Assembly: GCF_026262505.1 (NCBI RefSeq)
Contig: NC_067207.1
Coordinates: 8,834,082 to 8,898,081, forward strand
From: Trichomonas vaginalis G3
Taxonomy: Eukaryota > Parabasalia > Trichomonadida > Trichomonadidae
Direction of reading: 5' to 3'
Length of the DNA: 64,000 nucleotides
The translations under genes and the position numbers were made by a program. Positions 1 to 10,469 of the stretch are shown here, piece by piece (within the stretch, counting starts at the first letter, position 1; each line of letters begins with the position of its first letter). The notes below the pieces were generated by a model, which was not told the origin of the DNA, searched no databases, and worked only from the letters and a program-made list of their open reading frames with translations.

Positions 1-266
1 AAATGTCAGCATTGAATCTCCTTACTTTGAAGTAGTTTTCGTTATCATTTAATTTATCTTTTGTTTGTATATTATCGATTATGTTTATAAAAATTCATAT
101 TCACGTCTTTATCTAATTAAATTTTTGATTTTTCTCTCTATCTATAGCTTATATTCGGTATCTCATGCTTCCTTTCTGAACCAAACATATTTTCGTATTG
201 AAAATTCATTATTTTAGTATATTACAAACAAACAAAAATAATTATAAGAAAAAAATACATTTTGAA
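1..266. other. AT-rich window edge, no gene seen
   Basis: No frame here resembles a protein. This is the 3' flank of the minus-strand LITAF-like gene that follows. Confidence 0.5.
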
Positions 267-527
267 TTACAAAGCTTCATCACTCCCAACATCATCCTCT
301 GAATGTAGATGGTGGCAAGCTGGACACATCCACTCCCATTTGATTGAACAATCACAACAAAAAGGTAAGCAACAACAGCAGCAAAAAGCAAGTAATCCGG
401 CTGATACTTTACCACATGTTGAAGGTTTTGGAAATTTTTGCCATCCACGCCCTGTGAAATTGCATACAGGGCAATGTTTAGATGGAGTCGATTGAGCATT
501 ACTAACAAATGCGAATCGTTGTGACAT
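267..527 (-). CDS. LITAF-domain-like small zinc-binding membrane-associated protein
   Basis: The protein is 86 residues from the first ATG of the frame. The frame opens 96 bases earlier, but only with a GTG, so the ATG at 527 is preferred. A CPVC knuckle (residues 19-22) is followed by a hydrophobic, cysteine-rich stretch (about 43-60) and a second CPAC knuckle (68-71) preceded by a tryptophan-rich segment. That CxxC - hydrophobic - CxxC layout is the signature of the LITAF (LPS-induced TNF factor/SIMPLE) domain. In other eukaryotes this domain is a monotopic membrane anchor on late endosomes and lysosomes that binds zinc and links to ubiquitin-dependent sorting. The usual HxCxxC form of the second knuckle is altered here, with histidines after the second cysteine pair. 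The fold assignment is good; the cellular role is inferred from the family. Confidence 0.65.
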   Translation of the reverse strand: MSQRFAFVSNAQSTPSKHCPVCNFTGRGWQKFPKPSTCGKVSAGLLAFCCCCCLPFCCDCSIKWEWMCPACHHLHSEDDVGSDEAL

Positions 528-913
528 TGGTCTTTTTTGATGATCAGGGTTAATAAGTGTTTCGCTTGATTGGGAATTTATTTTTGGAAATTGAAAAAAT
601 TTGATAAACGATCCTTTTGTCACATTTTATTCGGTACTATCTTTTGAATAACATTTATTCTAATTATATCGGTATTTCTATGACACGCATCATCTTGTTT
701 ATATTGTAAAGCAGCAAATTTTAAGAAATAACACTAATTCTGAAAAAAAATTATATCAACTTTCAAATCCAAGATTATCAACTATATGAATAATTCAGGT
801 ATAACTTTATTAACTGTAAGAGCCCTATAAAGCATGATGATTAGAAAAATGAGAATTATCTTTATCTCATGGTTTCAAGCTGATAAAAAAAACAGTTGTC
901 TTTATTTATAAAT

Positions 914-1570
914 CTATTGTCTATTCTCTTTGAATTGTTTCTCATCATATACCTTGAAGCCGCACGCTTCGCGTACAAATGGCCTGAAATTCATATGATA
1001 ATTCAATATTTTCAAGTGGTCAACAAGTATGTGAGCAGCATTAGGCCCAAAGAAAGCGCCATCTATTTCAATAACTGGACGAGGTGTATAAACTTTTCGG
1101 CAGCAAGGACAAAAGCCACTGACCATGCTTTCTCCAGGAGTACTTGATGAGCCTATTGGTAGTAATGGCTCCCTTTCGCAGTTAATTCTAGGACAAACTC
1201 CAAATGTGTGGCGGGAAAACTTCTCCGACAATTGGGATATACCACCTGGTGTTATAACGAATCTCGCATGGATCATACCATATACGAAAGGTAGAACACG
1301 TAGAACGTTATTTTGCAGAGATTTAGTAACGGATGCCAAGCTATTCTGGCCAGTAATTATATTTGTACATATTGTGAAGTAATGTGTGTAATCAGATTTT
1401 GATATTCCGGAAATAATATTTTTAAGATTTGGAGGTGGGTTTGTATCTAAGCCCCATAAATTGAATTTATCTTTGATAAAATCATCCGGGACATCGCAGA
1501 ACCAAGAATTTTTCGGATCGTCTAAAAACTCCTTCTTCCAGGAGGATATTTCACTATCCTGTAAATTCAT
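914..1570 (-). CDS. CSNK2B: Casein kinase 2 regulatory (beta) subunit
   Basis: The protein is 218 residues with the full CK2-beta architecture. An N-terminal helical part begins SSWKKEFL and contains a WFCDVP motif near residue 23. Then come the IHARFVITPGG stretch (100-110) and the zinc finger made by C126/C131 and C154/C157, with the LPIG and PGESMV landmarks between the pairs. A conserved FGPNAAHILV segment (174-183) closes the domain. CK2 beta dimerises through this zinc finger, docks two catalytic alpha subunits and steers substrate choice. The acidic loop and N-terminal autophosphorylation site of animal CK2 beta are not obvious. The gene runs divergently from the TBC gene, with about 400 bases between the start codons. 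No damage is visible. Confidence 0.93.
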   Translation of the reverse strand: MNLQDSEISSWKKEFLDDPKNSWFCDVPDDFIKDKFNLWGLDTNPPPNLKNIISGISKSDYTHYFTICTNIITGQNSLASVTKSLQNNVLRVLPFVYGMIHARFVITPGGISQLSEKFSRHTFGVCPRINCEREPLLPIGSSSTPGESMVSGFCPCCRKVYTPRPVIEIDGAFFGPNAAHILVDHLKILNYHMNFRPFVREACGFKVYDEKQFKENRQ

Positions 1571-1969
1571 TGTAGATAAAATTATGGGTCCGATAGTTAC
1601 ATCCCCTTAGAAACATCACTCGTTGATTTTGTTATTTATTATTCTAATCATATCATCTAAGTTTGGTATGACTATTAATGCCATAAGAACATTTTGAAAT
1701 CGAAATTCAATATTTCGTTTATTTGGAATTATGAGATATATAGTATACCATTATTGATATTTTTAACTTCTTAAGTATATTCATGATCTACGAAGGATTA
1801 AATCAAATCCAGAAAGAATTCGATTTTGAATTTTAGCGAGATAGATGTTTTTATAGTGTGATATTTGCAATTTAGACATATGAGAGATTAACTATAAGAA
1901 AATTATATCCCTAAATTGTTGATCCGATAATAGTTTACACTTTTTCCGAATTTATAAAAAAGATCTTTG
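1571..1969. other. Divergent intergenic region
   Basis: This is the shared upstream region of the CK2-beta gene (minus) and the TBC1D13-like gene (plus). It is AT-rich with no coding frame. Promoters for both genes should lie here, but I see no clear initiator for either. Confidence 0.5.
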
Positions 1970-2974
1970 ATGTTGGCAAAAAGTCTGCTTATTGATGAGT
2001 CTTCTGGAATTATTAATGATGGTGTAGTCAGAGACTTTGCCGCCCAAGGAATCAGAACAACAGATCCGAGAATTAGATATTATTTATGGCAATTTTTACT
2101 TCACTTGCTTCCAAATGATCGTTCGAAGTGGGAATCAACAATAAAAACACGATTTGAACAGTATTTCAAGTGGGTTAAGATATATTTTCCTGATACATTT
2201 GACTGGCTCGAAAAAGATTTTAGTAGCGAAAAGACTGTTAAAGATTTTGGTCTCAAAAATGATAGTATTATGACACAAATATACGGCGACGTGATTAGAA
2301 TGCCAAATAAAGCTTTTATTGATTGCGGTATCGCAAAAAATGAAGAAGAAGTTTCTATGTACGCAAAAAGAATACAGCGAATACTATACTTATTTTCAAA
2401 TCTCAATTCTGCTTACTCATATACTCAAGGATTTAACGAAATTGTTTTACCATTATATGAAATAGTTCTTAAAGCAAATCGCGTTCTAGGAGGTGACGAT
2501 GACTTATCAGAGAGTATAACATTCTTTTTATTCCAAAATCTCGTAACAGGGACCGGACTCGGTGATTTATTCACAATGGAACAAGATTTCGAATCAGTGA
2601 ATGGCAGATTCAAAGTTATTAACAAAATGATATACTTCTACGATAAAGATTTGTATACTTTATTCAATAATCTCGAAATTGATCCATTACAATTTGCTTT
2701 CCCTTGGGTAACGCTTTTATTCACACAGATATACACAGGAGAAAGTTTATTCCATATTTGGGATAAGTTTTTACTCAAAAAAGTGAATGTTCTTGAATAT
2801 GCTATGGCAATGGCTTCTGCTCACTTAATTGAGGTGAAGTCATGTTTAATTGGTCATAATTTCAATGAAATATTAGAATTTCTTCAAAATATTCCTCCAT
2901 TAGACGTAACAACGATTGCTGTGCTAGCTGAAGACGTTTGGACACAATATTGCAATGGAATCAAGTCTAAGTAA
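1970..2974 (+). CDS. TBC-domain Rab GTPase-activating protein, TBC1D13-like
   Basis: The protein is 334 residues from the ATG at 1970; the preceding in-frame TTG is not taken as the start. It is almost entirely one TBC domain. Motif A (YYLWQFLLHLLP, residues 38-48) is followed by IxxDxxR, where D107-R110 supplies the arginine finger. YTQG (151-154), with its glutamine finger, is followed by FNEIVLPLY, close to the YVQGMNEI-type motif of TBC1D13. A FPWVTLLFTQ segment and an HIWDKF motif complete the fold. TBC proteins speed GTP hydrolysis by Rab GTPases, and TBC1D13 acts on Rab35 in animals. Both catalytic fingers are intact, so activity is expected. The stop codon is closely followed by TAAA, consistent with the tetranucleotide poly(A) signal known in trichomonads. 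Confidence 0.88.
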   Translation: MLAKSLLIDESSGIINDGVVRDFAAQGIRTTDPRIRYYLWQFLLHLLPNDRSKWESTIKTRFEQYFKWVKIYFPDTFDWLEKDFSSEKTVKDFGLKNDSIMTQIYGDVIRMPNKAFIDCGIAKNEEEVSMYAKRIQRILYLFSNLNSAYSYTQGFNEIVLPLYEIVLKANRVLGGDDDLSESITFFLFQNLVTGTGLGDLFTMEQDFESVNGRFKVINKMIYFYDKDLYTLFNNLEIDPLQFAFPWVTLLFTQIYTGESLFHIWDKFLLKKVNVLEYAMAMASAHLIEVKSCLIGHNFNEILEFLQNIPPLDVTTIAVLAEDVWTQYCNGIKSK

Positions 2975-5447
2975 ATCCTAATTTGTGTCCAAAAACTATT
3001 TATTCAAAAATTTTATTAATATATCTTTTTTTTTTAATTTTCTATTAAGATTTCTGTAAGGAACTATTTGTTTTCTATTATATTATAAAAATCAAATTTT
3101 GTGTTTTTCTAAATTAATTTTTTTTTAGAAAAGTTATTAATTCAATCCAAAACAAGATGGGCCCAAAAAAATTCAAACTTATTGTTAGTTACTTCATTTC
3201 TGATTGAAAATTTTATTCAAAATTTTTAAACTGTTGGTTATGGATAACTATAACGAATTACATATTTGATCAATGTGTATGCAACATTATAGCAATAAAA
3301 TTCAAAATCAGTTTAGAATTTTGATCTGAAAAAAAGGTGACCAAACTATTTTTTGAAAGTCCGCCATAACTTTAATAGTACTATTTCAGCGTGTACAATG
3401 AATACAAAAATTCTAAGAGTGCCACATAAAATAGTACTTTAGACTTGAGTTAATGCTACCAAGCAAATGTTAAAAAGATGACTTTAGTGTTTTGATAATC
3501 AAAGATTAAAATCATTATTGTCTAAATCAATAATCATAACGACAGAAGTTAATGTTTTTTCATCAGTGCTTTAAATCCACTTTTAAAAGTATACCTCAAA
3601 AATCAAAATATCAAAAAAAATTGGCCGATAGGTTTGGCTTTAATTTTTGTCTGCTTTTATGATTTGATATGGATGTTATAATTTTAAAAGTTGAGCCAAA
3701 TTCACCAATAGATTTTTGAGATTTGCAAATACTCAATAATTTTCAGCGTGTTATCTTTTATTAAAAGAACTATTTGGTTTCAGTATCATAGAAATTGATA
3801 TTTACTTTCTATTTGAACCTTCATTTAGCTAATGATTTAGTAATACAGATTTCATCTAATCCTTATAAGAGAATTTTGAATTTGTTATAATAAAAAAACA
3901 AACAGATATAGCTTACACTTCTATAATAAAGATACCTTTTATAGAAATCAGTATGAAATGTGTTTTTTGACACGTAAAGCTCTCAATTCATTATAACATG
4001 TTTGTCGATTTTTATATATTTTTCGCTTTCATTATCTATGATATTAAAAATTATGTCATCAGAATGTGAAATAATTAAACAAATGCCCTGCGGGAAGTAT
4101 TTTATACTAAAATTTATAAAAAAAATCACTGTACGTTTAGCCTACTGGTTATGTCGTGGGGTTCAAAGGCAATATGTTCAAATCAGTAAACACCCGTTTT
4201 TTTTATATTTTTTTTTAACAAGGTGAATATAACTTTTGATCGAAATCAATGAGTTACATGAATTATCATTTATCTAACTACAATTAAATTGTGAAAATAT
4301 ACTATCCAATATTAGCGTTTAATAAAATCAAAGATTATTGACTTATATTTTGAAAGTAATCTAAGCAGAATTTAGATATCCAAATTCTAAATATCTTCAT
4401 GCTTAGATGCTAGATAATATATTCTTATTTGAAAAATTTATAATGTTATTATTTTCTTATTTGATATTTACTACAAGCAGAAAAGCATTTATATTGTAAA
4501 TTAACAGATTATGATAATTATACTCGTTTTTATATGTTCTTAATGAAGAATATCAAACGTATTTCTATGAGTTTTAAAAAATGAAAAGTTTTAATATGGC
4601 TAATATATTTATTATCATTAATAGAATAAAAAAGTTTTTTTCGCATATCACTCGATGATTTACCTTCGAGTTTTGATAAATTTCGAAAAAATTTAAGGAA
4701 TGCTCTTTGAATTTCTTTACCTATAAGCATATTATCTGCCGTATTATTTTTCGCTAATTGTAGAATTTTATTTAATTTTAATAATTAACCTTCTAAGCTT
4801 ATTGAGAGATCACATTGTATATTTGATACGTAGTACATATGCTAAATCTGTAAATTAGATTGTAAGATATTGAACAAACGTTCTTAAACATTTTAGATTT
4901 TAGGGAATTACTGAATTAAACTATATTTCTTATATGATATCTTCATGTTTGGATGCTTTGGGTATAATTTATTGGGCTTTTTCTATCCAAATGTTTGGCA
5001 ATGGTAACCCAATTTCTAACAAATTTATGATGGAAAAATTTATGACTTTTATAGAGCCGAAAAAAAAGCATAGAATGAATAAGACTATTAAAGATAAGCT
5101 GTAATTTGATTGTGAATTTTAAGAAAAGAATTTGGATTAAAATTTGAAATTCTTTTTTGGCGTCAAAAATTTTCTCACTGGGTTTTCGTCTATCAATCCC
5201 AGCTCATTATATACGCAACCAATCAAAAATCTGATATGGGAGTCCAAGGCTAACTTTTTGTTGTCTACCTAATAAAAGAGGAAGCAGCATTAGTGAGAAT
5301 AATCGCAAATATTCAATTTAAATTATCTTTTTATTCTTAATTTAAAGTGACAAAAAGAATAAAAAACCTATTCTAAGGCATGTTGTTATGTAAATGAGAC
5401 TAGACATCATATTTTATGTTATGAAAAAAAAATATTTAGAATTTTAG
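2975..5447. other. Long AT-rich intergenic region with one tRNA-like relic
   Basis: The stretch is about 2.5 kb. No open frame in it looks like a protein: two short frames near 4.0-4.2 kb and 4.5-4.7 kb are lysine/phenylalanine/isoleucine-rich random translations. The only recognisable element is a sequence with tRNA-like internal promoter boxes near 4135, listed separately. Confidence 0.5.
4130..4210 (+). other. tRNA-like sequence with A-box, B-box and T-run (relic or Pol III unit)
   Basis: TAGCCTACTGGTTA fits the A-box consensus and GTTCAAATC fits the B-box consensus. They are followed within about 30 bases by an oligo-T tract typical of a Pol III terminator. The distance between the boxes is about seven bases too short for a normal tRNA, and the D, anticodon and T stems do not pair properly, so no working cloverleaf is seen. 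It may be a decayed tRNA or a tRNA-derived short element. A second unit of similar design lies near 14.4 kb on the minus strand. Confidence 0.3.
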
Positions 5448-6104
5448 AACAAAATAAATAGAAAAAATAGCATAACTTATGGATGTGCGTATATTAAATT
5501 TAATAAATTAAGAACTGATAGAGAATTCCCTAGTTTCATTTGTTCTGGTCGTGATCTTGATGATAAAATCGTTGTTCATCCAAAAGATTTTCAGAGTATC
5601 CGATCACAATTAAAATATTTACGATTTGAAAAGAGTGGTATTCACCTCTGGGGTGTTTTCTCTGCTTGTTATTTTGCTCCTGGCGAGCCAATCGTGGAAT
5701 ATACAGGTGAACTTGTTAGATTATCTGTTACAGAAGCAAGACAGAAATATTACGAAACAGAGGGTAATCATGGCTCATATATTTTCAGACTTGATGACGA
5801 TTTATATATTGATGCTACTCATAAGGGAGGAATTGCTCGTTTCCTTAACCATAGCTGCGATCCGAACTGTAAAACATGTGTTGTTGAAGCAGGAGGACAG
5901 CGCCATATTGTAATTTTCGCAAAAAAGAAAATCGAGCCATTCGAAGAGTTGACTTATGATTATAATCTTCCGTACGAATCCAAAGAAAAAGCTATTGTTT
6001 GCTTATGTGGATCGCCAAAATGCAGAGGTTACCTTAATTATACAGATAAAAAAGATATAGAAAACGAACCAGATGATATACCATACCCTGTTAACGAATC
6101 ATAA
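5448..6104 (+). pseudogene. SET-domain (SET1/MLL-like) histone methyltransferase fragment without a start codon
   Basis: An open frame of 218 codons encodes a complete SET domain with its post-SET motif. It contains the cofactor-binding SGIHLWGVF segment, EYTGELV, RFLNHSCDPNC (pseudoknot NHSC), ELTYDYNLPY, and the post-SET zinc motif CLCGSPKCRGYLN. This combination is closest to the KMT2/SET1 group, which methylates histone H3 lysine 4. The frame contains no ATG at all: an in-frame TAG lies at 5445-5447 and the first methionine codons upstream are in other frames. No typical trichomonad splice signal (GTATGT / ACTAACACACAG) was found upstream. It may be a 5'-truncated copy, a gene broken by a frameshift in the AT-rich leader, or one with an undetected intron. 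The SET residues themselves look intact. Confidence 0.75.
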
Positions 6105-6287
6105 TAAAATGTTATAAACTATAGTGTATTTATATAATTATTTCAAATATTTTTCAAATTCAATTTGATTCATGGCTTAATCTTTTAGATATGAACAGAA
6201 AATAGGAATGGGATGATAGGCTATGCCAAATACTAACAGTTATAACTCTTCTTTGTTAATTACAATAATCACAATCCTGTTTTAGTG

Positions 6288-7871
6288 ATGATTGTTGTCA
6301 AAAAAAAGTTTTATGAAATGCAATTCAAATTAGAGCCTTCTGACGATATTAAAGGCGAACAATTAGATGATGATAAGGAACTAGAGACCTCTTTCCTTAA
6401 AGAGATTGATATTATGCGGTCAGATATCGATTTTGACACGTTTAATAATCAAATTATTAAAATTCAATCTTACATTTCTGTAAATCCAGAGCTTGTGAAA
6501 TTACTAACCAACATGGATGACTTCGAACTGTTTTTCGAGAACAGAATAATCGATTTAATACAAAATGGATTAAATTCTATCGAAACAATCAAATTATTCA
6601 ACAATATTGTAGTACAGATTAACAGAGAGATTTTCGTACAAGAAGACTTTTTTGATTTACTTTTATCTCAGTTATTTGCAAATGAAACAGAAATTTCGCT
6701 CAAGCACTCAATTTTAATGCTTATATCAAATCTTGTAGTTGATAATAGAAATATTGCAATAGGATTGTATAATCAAAATCTTCACAACGAAATAATTAAT
6801 TTTGTTACCTCAACAGAAGGCACTCCATACTACGATCAATGTCTTATTTATTTGAGTACAATATTTGAATCATTCTATTATTACGATATTGAAGACAACA
6901 CGATATATTTAAATTTTTTCCAATATATAATTGAAAAGCATCAAATTCATTTACAAGGAATACTTTCATTTATATGGTCATTCATAAAAGAATCTAGGTT
7001 TGAAGAAACAGATGATTATTCGTTTTTTAAAACACGAAATTTTTTAATTCAACTAAATGACTGCTTAAATAACATTGACAATCTAGAAATTATCTTAAAT
7101 ATACTTATATTCTTTATTGAAGAGGATGATGCTCAAAGTTTCTTCGAAGAAATGAAGAATATTAATGAAAACAATCCCACAATTGCTTTTTCAATGATTG
7201 ACAGTATATTGAATGTTTTATTCAACAGGGAAATGAAATCAATTGATACAAAATGGCCAAATTCGCTTTTTATAAGATTAATAACCAAATGTATTAACTT
7301 TGAAGATATGTCAGGCTTCTGTCTTTTGTTTACAGAAGATATGTGCCAATATATTGATTATTGCTCCCAAGCTCTTGATTTTCATATTAAATATGAAATT
7401 GTTGATTTATATCAAACAATTCTTAATATTCATGAGAACAATCCAACAATTTTTCTTCATATATTCAAGTATTCCCACTTTCAACAAATGATTGAACTGA
7501 TTGATGGTGATAACTCTGAATTGTGTCAAAAAATCATCAATTTCTTCTTTCATTTCACATGTATTGCAGAAAGAAATAACTACATGTTCAATGCTGACCC
7601 AGAAGTTGTTCCATTTCTATTAAAAAATGTAGATGAGCACGAATATATTAACTATGTTGAGATTTTAGAACTTTTTAATACGACAGATTTCGCAAGTTTA
7701 ATGGAATCTGCTCTAGAACTGATTGATGATGAAAAATACACAGAATTTTGCGACATTTTTTATCAAAAAATTGAAAACTTCAACAATAGAGAACAAACAT
7801 CAATTCCTTTACCGGATTATATTTTTTCAAAGCCAGTAGATCTTGATTACTTTGATTCTGTTTTTGATTGA
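6288..7871 (+). CDS. Armadillo-like helical repeat protein, lineage-specific
   Basis: The protein is about 527 residues starting at the ATG (6288) directly after an in-frame GTG; a later ATG (MQFKLEP, residue 11) is possible. The N-terminus is acidic (DDIKGEQLDDDKELE). The rest is a regular succession of amphipathic helices rich in Leu, Ile, Phe and Asn, for example LFNNIVVQINREIF and LMLISNLVVDNRN. That is the texture of armadillo/HEAT superhelices. I recognise no catalytic motif. The gene at 42508-43719 has the same acidic start and helical texture, and both look like members of the large family of uncharacterised armadillo-like proteins in trichomonads. A protein-binding scaffold role is a guess from the fold. 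Confidence 0.6.
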   Translation: MIVVKKKFYEMQFKLEPSDDIKGEQLDDDKELETSFLKEIDIMRSDIDFDTFNNQIIKIQSYISVNPELVKLLTNMDDFELFFENRIIDLIQNGLNSIETIKLFNNIVVQINREIFVQEDFFDLLLSQLFANETEISLKHSILMLISNLVVDNRNIAIGLYNQNLHNEIINFVTSTEGTPYYDQCLIYLSTIFESFYYYDIEDNTIYLNFFQYIIEKHQIHLQGILSFIWSFIKESRFEETDDYSFFKTRNFLIQLNDCLNNIDNLEIILNILIFFIEEDDAQSFFEEMKNINENNPTIAFSMIDSILNVLFNREMKSIDTKWPNSLFIRLITKCINFEDMSGFCLLFTEDMCQYIDYCSQALDFHIKYEIVDLYQTILNIHENNPTIFLHIFKYSHFQQMIELIDGDNSELCQKIINFFFHFTCIAERNNYMFNADPEVVPFLLKNVDEHEYINYVEILELFNTTDFASLMESALELIDDEKYTEFCDIFYQKIENFNNREQTSIPLPDYIFSKPVDLDYFDSVFD

Positions 7872-7937
7872 AGAAGATTTATAACAAAACTTGTCATTTG
7901 ATTATGATTTTACTCATTAGTATTATTTGTTTGAATT

Positions 7938-9423
7938 TTATATTATAAATGTTTCTTTACTATTATATTCAGTTGCAATATGAAGGGCGGTTTTTCCATA
8001 TTTATTTTTTTCATTGATATTTGCACCGTGTGAAATGAGAACTTCGGCAATTTTTGAATAGTTTTCATTTGCTGCATGATGAAGTGCTGTTTCTTCATCT
8101 TCATCTTTTTTCATTGATATTTGCACCATGTGAAATGAGAACTTCAGTTGTTTCTTTACTTTTATATTCTGTTGCAAGATGAAGGGCGGTTTGTCCATAT
8201 TTATCTTTTTCATTAATATTTGCACCATGCGAAATGAGATGTTCGGCTATTTCTTTACTATTATTCCGTGCTGCAAGATGAAGAGTGGTTTTTCCATATT
8301 TATCTTTTTCATTAATATTTGCATCATGCGAAATGAGAACTTCAGCTGTTTCTTTACTATTATTTTCTGCTGCTTTATGAAGAGCAGTTTGTCCATATTT
8401 ATTTTTTTCATTGATATTTGCATCATGTGAAATAAGAAATTCAACTGTTTCTTTACTATTATGTCGTGCTGCAATATGGAGAGCGGTTTTTCCATATTCT
8501 TTTCCATTGATATTTGCACCATGTGAAAGGAAGTATTCCAAAAGGGATGGAATATTAAAAATCAGTGAATAAAAAACGCAGTTGTTAAAATCATTAGTTT
8601 GATCGAAATAAACTAAAAATGCTTCAAGATTATTATATTTTGCACAATAATCTAAAACAATCTTGATATTGTACTCATTCATCAAGAATGTAACAAAATC
8701 AATATTGTGTGAAATAATTGCATATTCCATGCATTTATAATCTGGTTTTTGATATTTCAAACATTCACTCATTATCTCTGCATTTCCTCCTAAAAATGAA
8801 AATCTGAGACATGCTTCAGTTATTTCTGACTTAAATTTTGTTCTTAATAACTTGAAACAATCCACAGCTCCATGATAACAACATAATTCAAGTAATGAAT
8901 ATCCCCAGGATGAACTTGGATATAAATTGCTTTGAAGTCTTTGATATTTACTAAATTCATCTATTTCTGTGAATGAAATGAATCTTTCTAAGTCATTATA
9001 CATAATAGCTCTGTATATTGTATTCTCTGTATGAATATCGAGATTTTTCAAATTATATTTTTTGAAGTCATCAGATTTGTATAATTCAATTTTATATTCT
9101 TTATAAAACATGAATCTTGAAAGTACCACAACATTTTTAACCTCGTTGACATGATATCCATCAAATATAAGTTTGGCAAGAGATAAATATGATTTTGCAT
9201 AGCGATTATTATACGGAATGATATTTAAAATGTCTTTTATCATGCTTTTGGGGGAATATTTATTTGTATCAATCAATTCTGTTTTGATAATTTTGTAAAT
9301 AGAGTTTAAATCTTCTTCTTTTTCCGTTTTCAGCTGATACAACACAATATATGAATCAATGTAGTATTTATAAATACTACGCAGTTCGCTGTATTTGTTT
9401 GGATGAACGTCTTGTTCGGACAT
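7938..9423 (-). pseudogene. Ankyrin-repeat protein, DUF3447 type, frameshifted near its 3' end
   Basis: The N-terminal region of about 290 residues (starting MSEQDVHPNKYSELRS) is the DUF3447-type module of Trichomonas ankyrin proteins. It is followed by 33-residue ankyrin repeats with the consensus TALHxAAxxNSKExAExLISHGANINEK. The main frame stops at 8101 after NINEK. The next repeats (DEDEETALHHAANENYSK and onward) continue in another frame to 7938. The switch occurs at a run of six A in the coding strand where five would keep the frame, so one inserted base explains it. It could be a real pseudogene, a polymorphism or a sequencing error. The start at 9423 is 139 bases from the divergent RPAP2/Rtr1 gene. 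Ankyrin stacks bind proteins; no specific partner is suggested. Confidence 0.8.
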
Positions 9424-9543
9424 TAGTAATTTTTAAAAAGAAAAATTTGTCTTTGTATTATTTTGACGAGTTTTGGAACTCCTTAATGCAGTTGAGTAAG
9501 GAAACAATTAAATGTAACTTTGGAGAAAAAGTGCAAAATTTTG

Positions 9544-9550
9544 TCACTTT
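9544..9550 (+). promoter_or_regulatory. Initiator-like site of the Rtr1/RPAP2 gene
   Basis: TCACTTT fits the trichomonad initiator TCA(+1)-Y-W. It would give a leader of 17 bases before the ATG at 9563. An AAAAAGTGC variant of the upstream motif discussed in the findings lies at 9526-9534. Confidence 0.5.
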
Positions 9551-9562
9551 TTTCTAAAATCC

Positions 9563-10312
9563 ATGGATAATTTGCAATTTGCTGTTGATTTCTGTGAACC
9601 AATTGTCAGAGACGAGATATTTAATGATCCTCGACTTCAAGATCAACAGATTTTCAAAGAATTAATGATCGAAAGAAACTGCTCAGATTTATGTGGTTGG
9701 CCAAAGTGTGATCATCATATTAAATTAACAGAAGCTGTTCCAAAGGATCCAGTATTCTGCAGTACAGCATGTCGCAACAAATTCTTCAAGCATTTCGCTA
9801 CAGAAGAGGAAGAAGATGGAGATCCAGTTCCTGCACCAATTCCTCTTGGCCCTATTGTCGAAAAGTTTACAGATATGAGGCCACCGAAGAAGCTTACGAA
9901 GTTCTCTTCTGATGAAATTGAAGGAAAATACGTCCGTGTTGGACCTTACAGAGATTTACTTAATGAAATCGAAACATGGGTTGGTGGACTACCTGTAACA
10001 CCAGATCGCGGCATGAATGACAAACAAGAACGATTATTTGAACTTGTTAATTCAACTTTACAATCTATCGATACAGGACTCAAGAAAACGAATGCAGTCA
10101 TATACTTCTTCGTTAATTTACGCGTTAATGACTTAGCAATGCTTTTAGACGCAGATCAAAATTTCAAAGACGCATTTTCTTTCGCAATGTTTGAAACAAT
10201 GACTGGCCAAGATATGTCGCATAATATAGAAAAGATTGACTTCAGTTATAATACTTACAAAGATATTTTAACAATTTTAGACGTTATTCCGCCTCAGCCC
10301 GAGAAATATTAA
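9563..10312 (+). CDS. Rtr1/RPAP2-family RNA polymerase II CTD phosphatase-like protein
   Basis: The protein is 249 residues. The N-terminal third carries the Rtr1 zinc-finger pattern: C44 and C49 (CGWPKC) with C66 and C70 (FCSTAC), preceded by a helical ERNCSDLC segment. Yeast Rtr1 and human RPAP2 bear this finger, associate with RNA polymerase II and are tied to CTD serine-5 dephosphorylation and polymerase assembly or nuclear import. The C-terminal half is helical (LFELVNSTLQSIDTGLKKTNAVIYFFVNL) and is not clearly conserved. The ATG sits 17 bases after an initiator-like site, which supports this start. It shares a short divergent promoter with the ankyrin gene. No damage is seen. Confidence 0.82.
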   Translation: MDNLQFAVDFCEPIVRDEIFNDPRLQDQQIFKELMIERNCSDLCGWPKCDHHIKLTEAVPKDPVFCSTACRNKFFKHFATEEEEDGDPVPAPIPLGPIVEKFTDMRPPKKLTKFSSDEIEGKYVRVGPYRDLLNEIETWVGGLPVTPDRGMNDKQERLFELVNSTLQSIDTGLKKTNAVIYFFVNLRVNDLAMLLDADQNFKDAFSFAMFETMTGQDMSHNIEKIDFSYNTYKDILTILDVIPPQPEKY

Positions 10313-10469
10313 AGAATAATACTGTTTTAATTCATTGTCTACCAGTTTATATACATATAGAGTATAAAAATTATAAATTTCAATTAATTTATTTATATCA
10401 AACATTTTTTATTAAAATTGTGAAATAGTAAAGGGAAGAAACATTCATTTTATACTATATTTTTAAATT

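Noticed and set aside
4002-4226. 74-codon frame over the tRNA-like unit
   Set aside because: Low-complexity Phe/Lys/Ile translation; no ATG context or homology.
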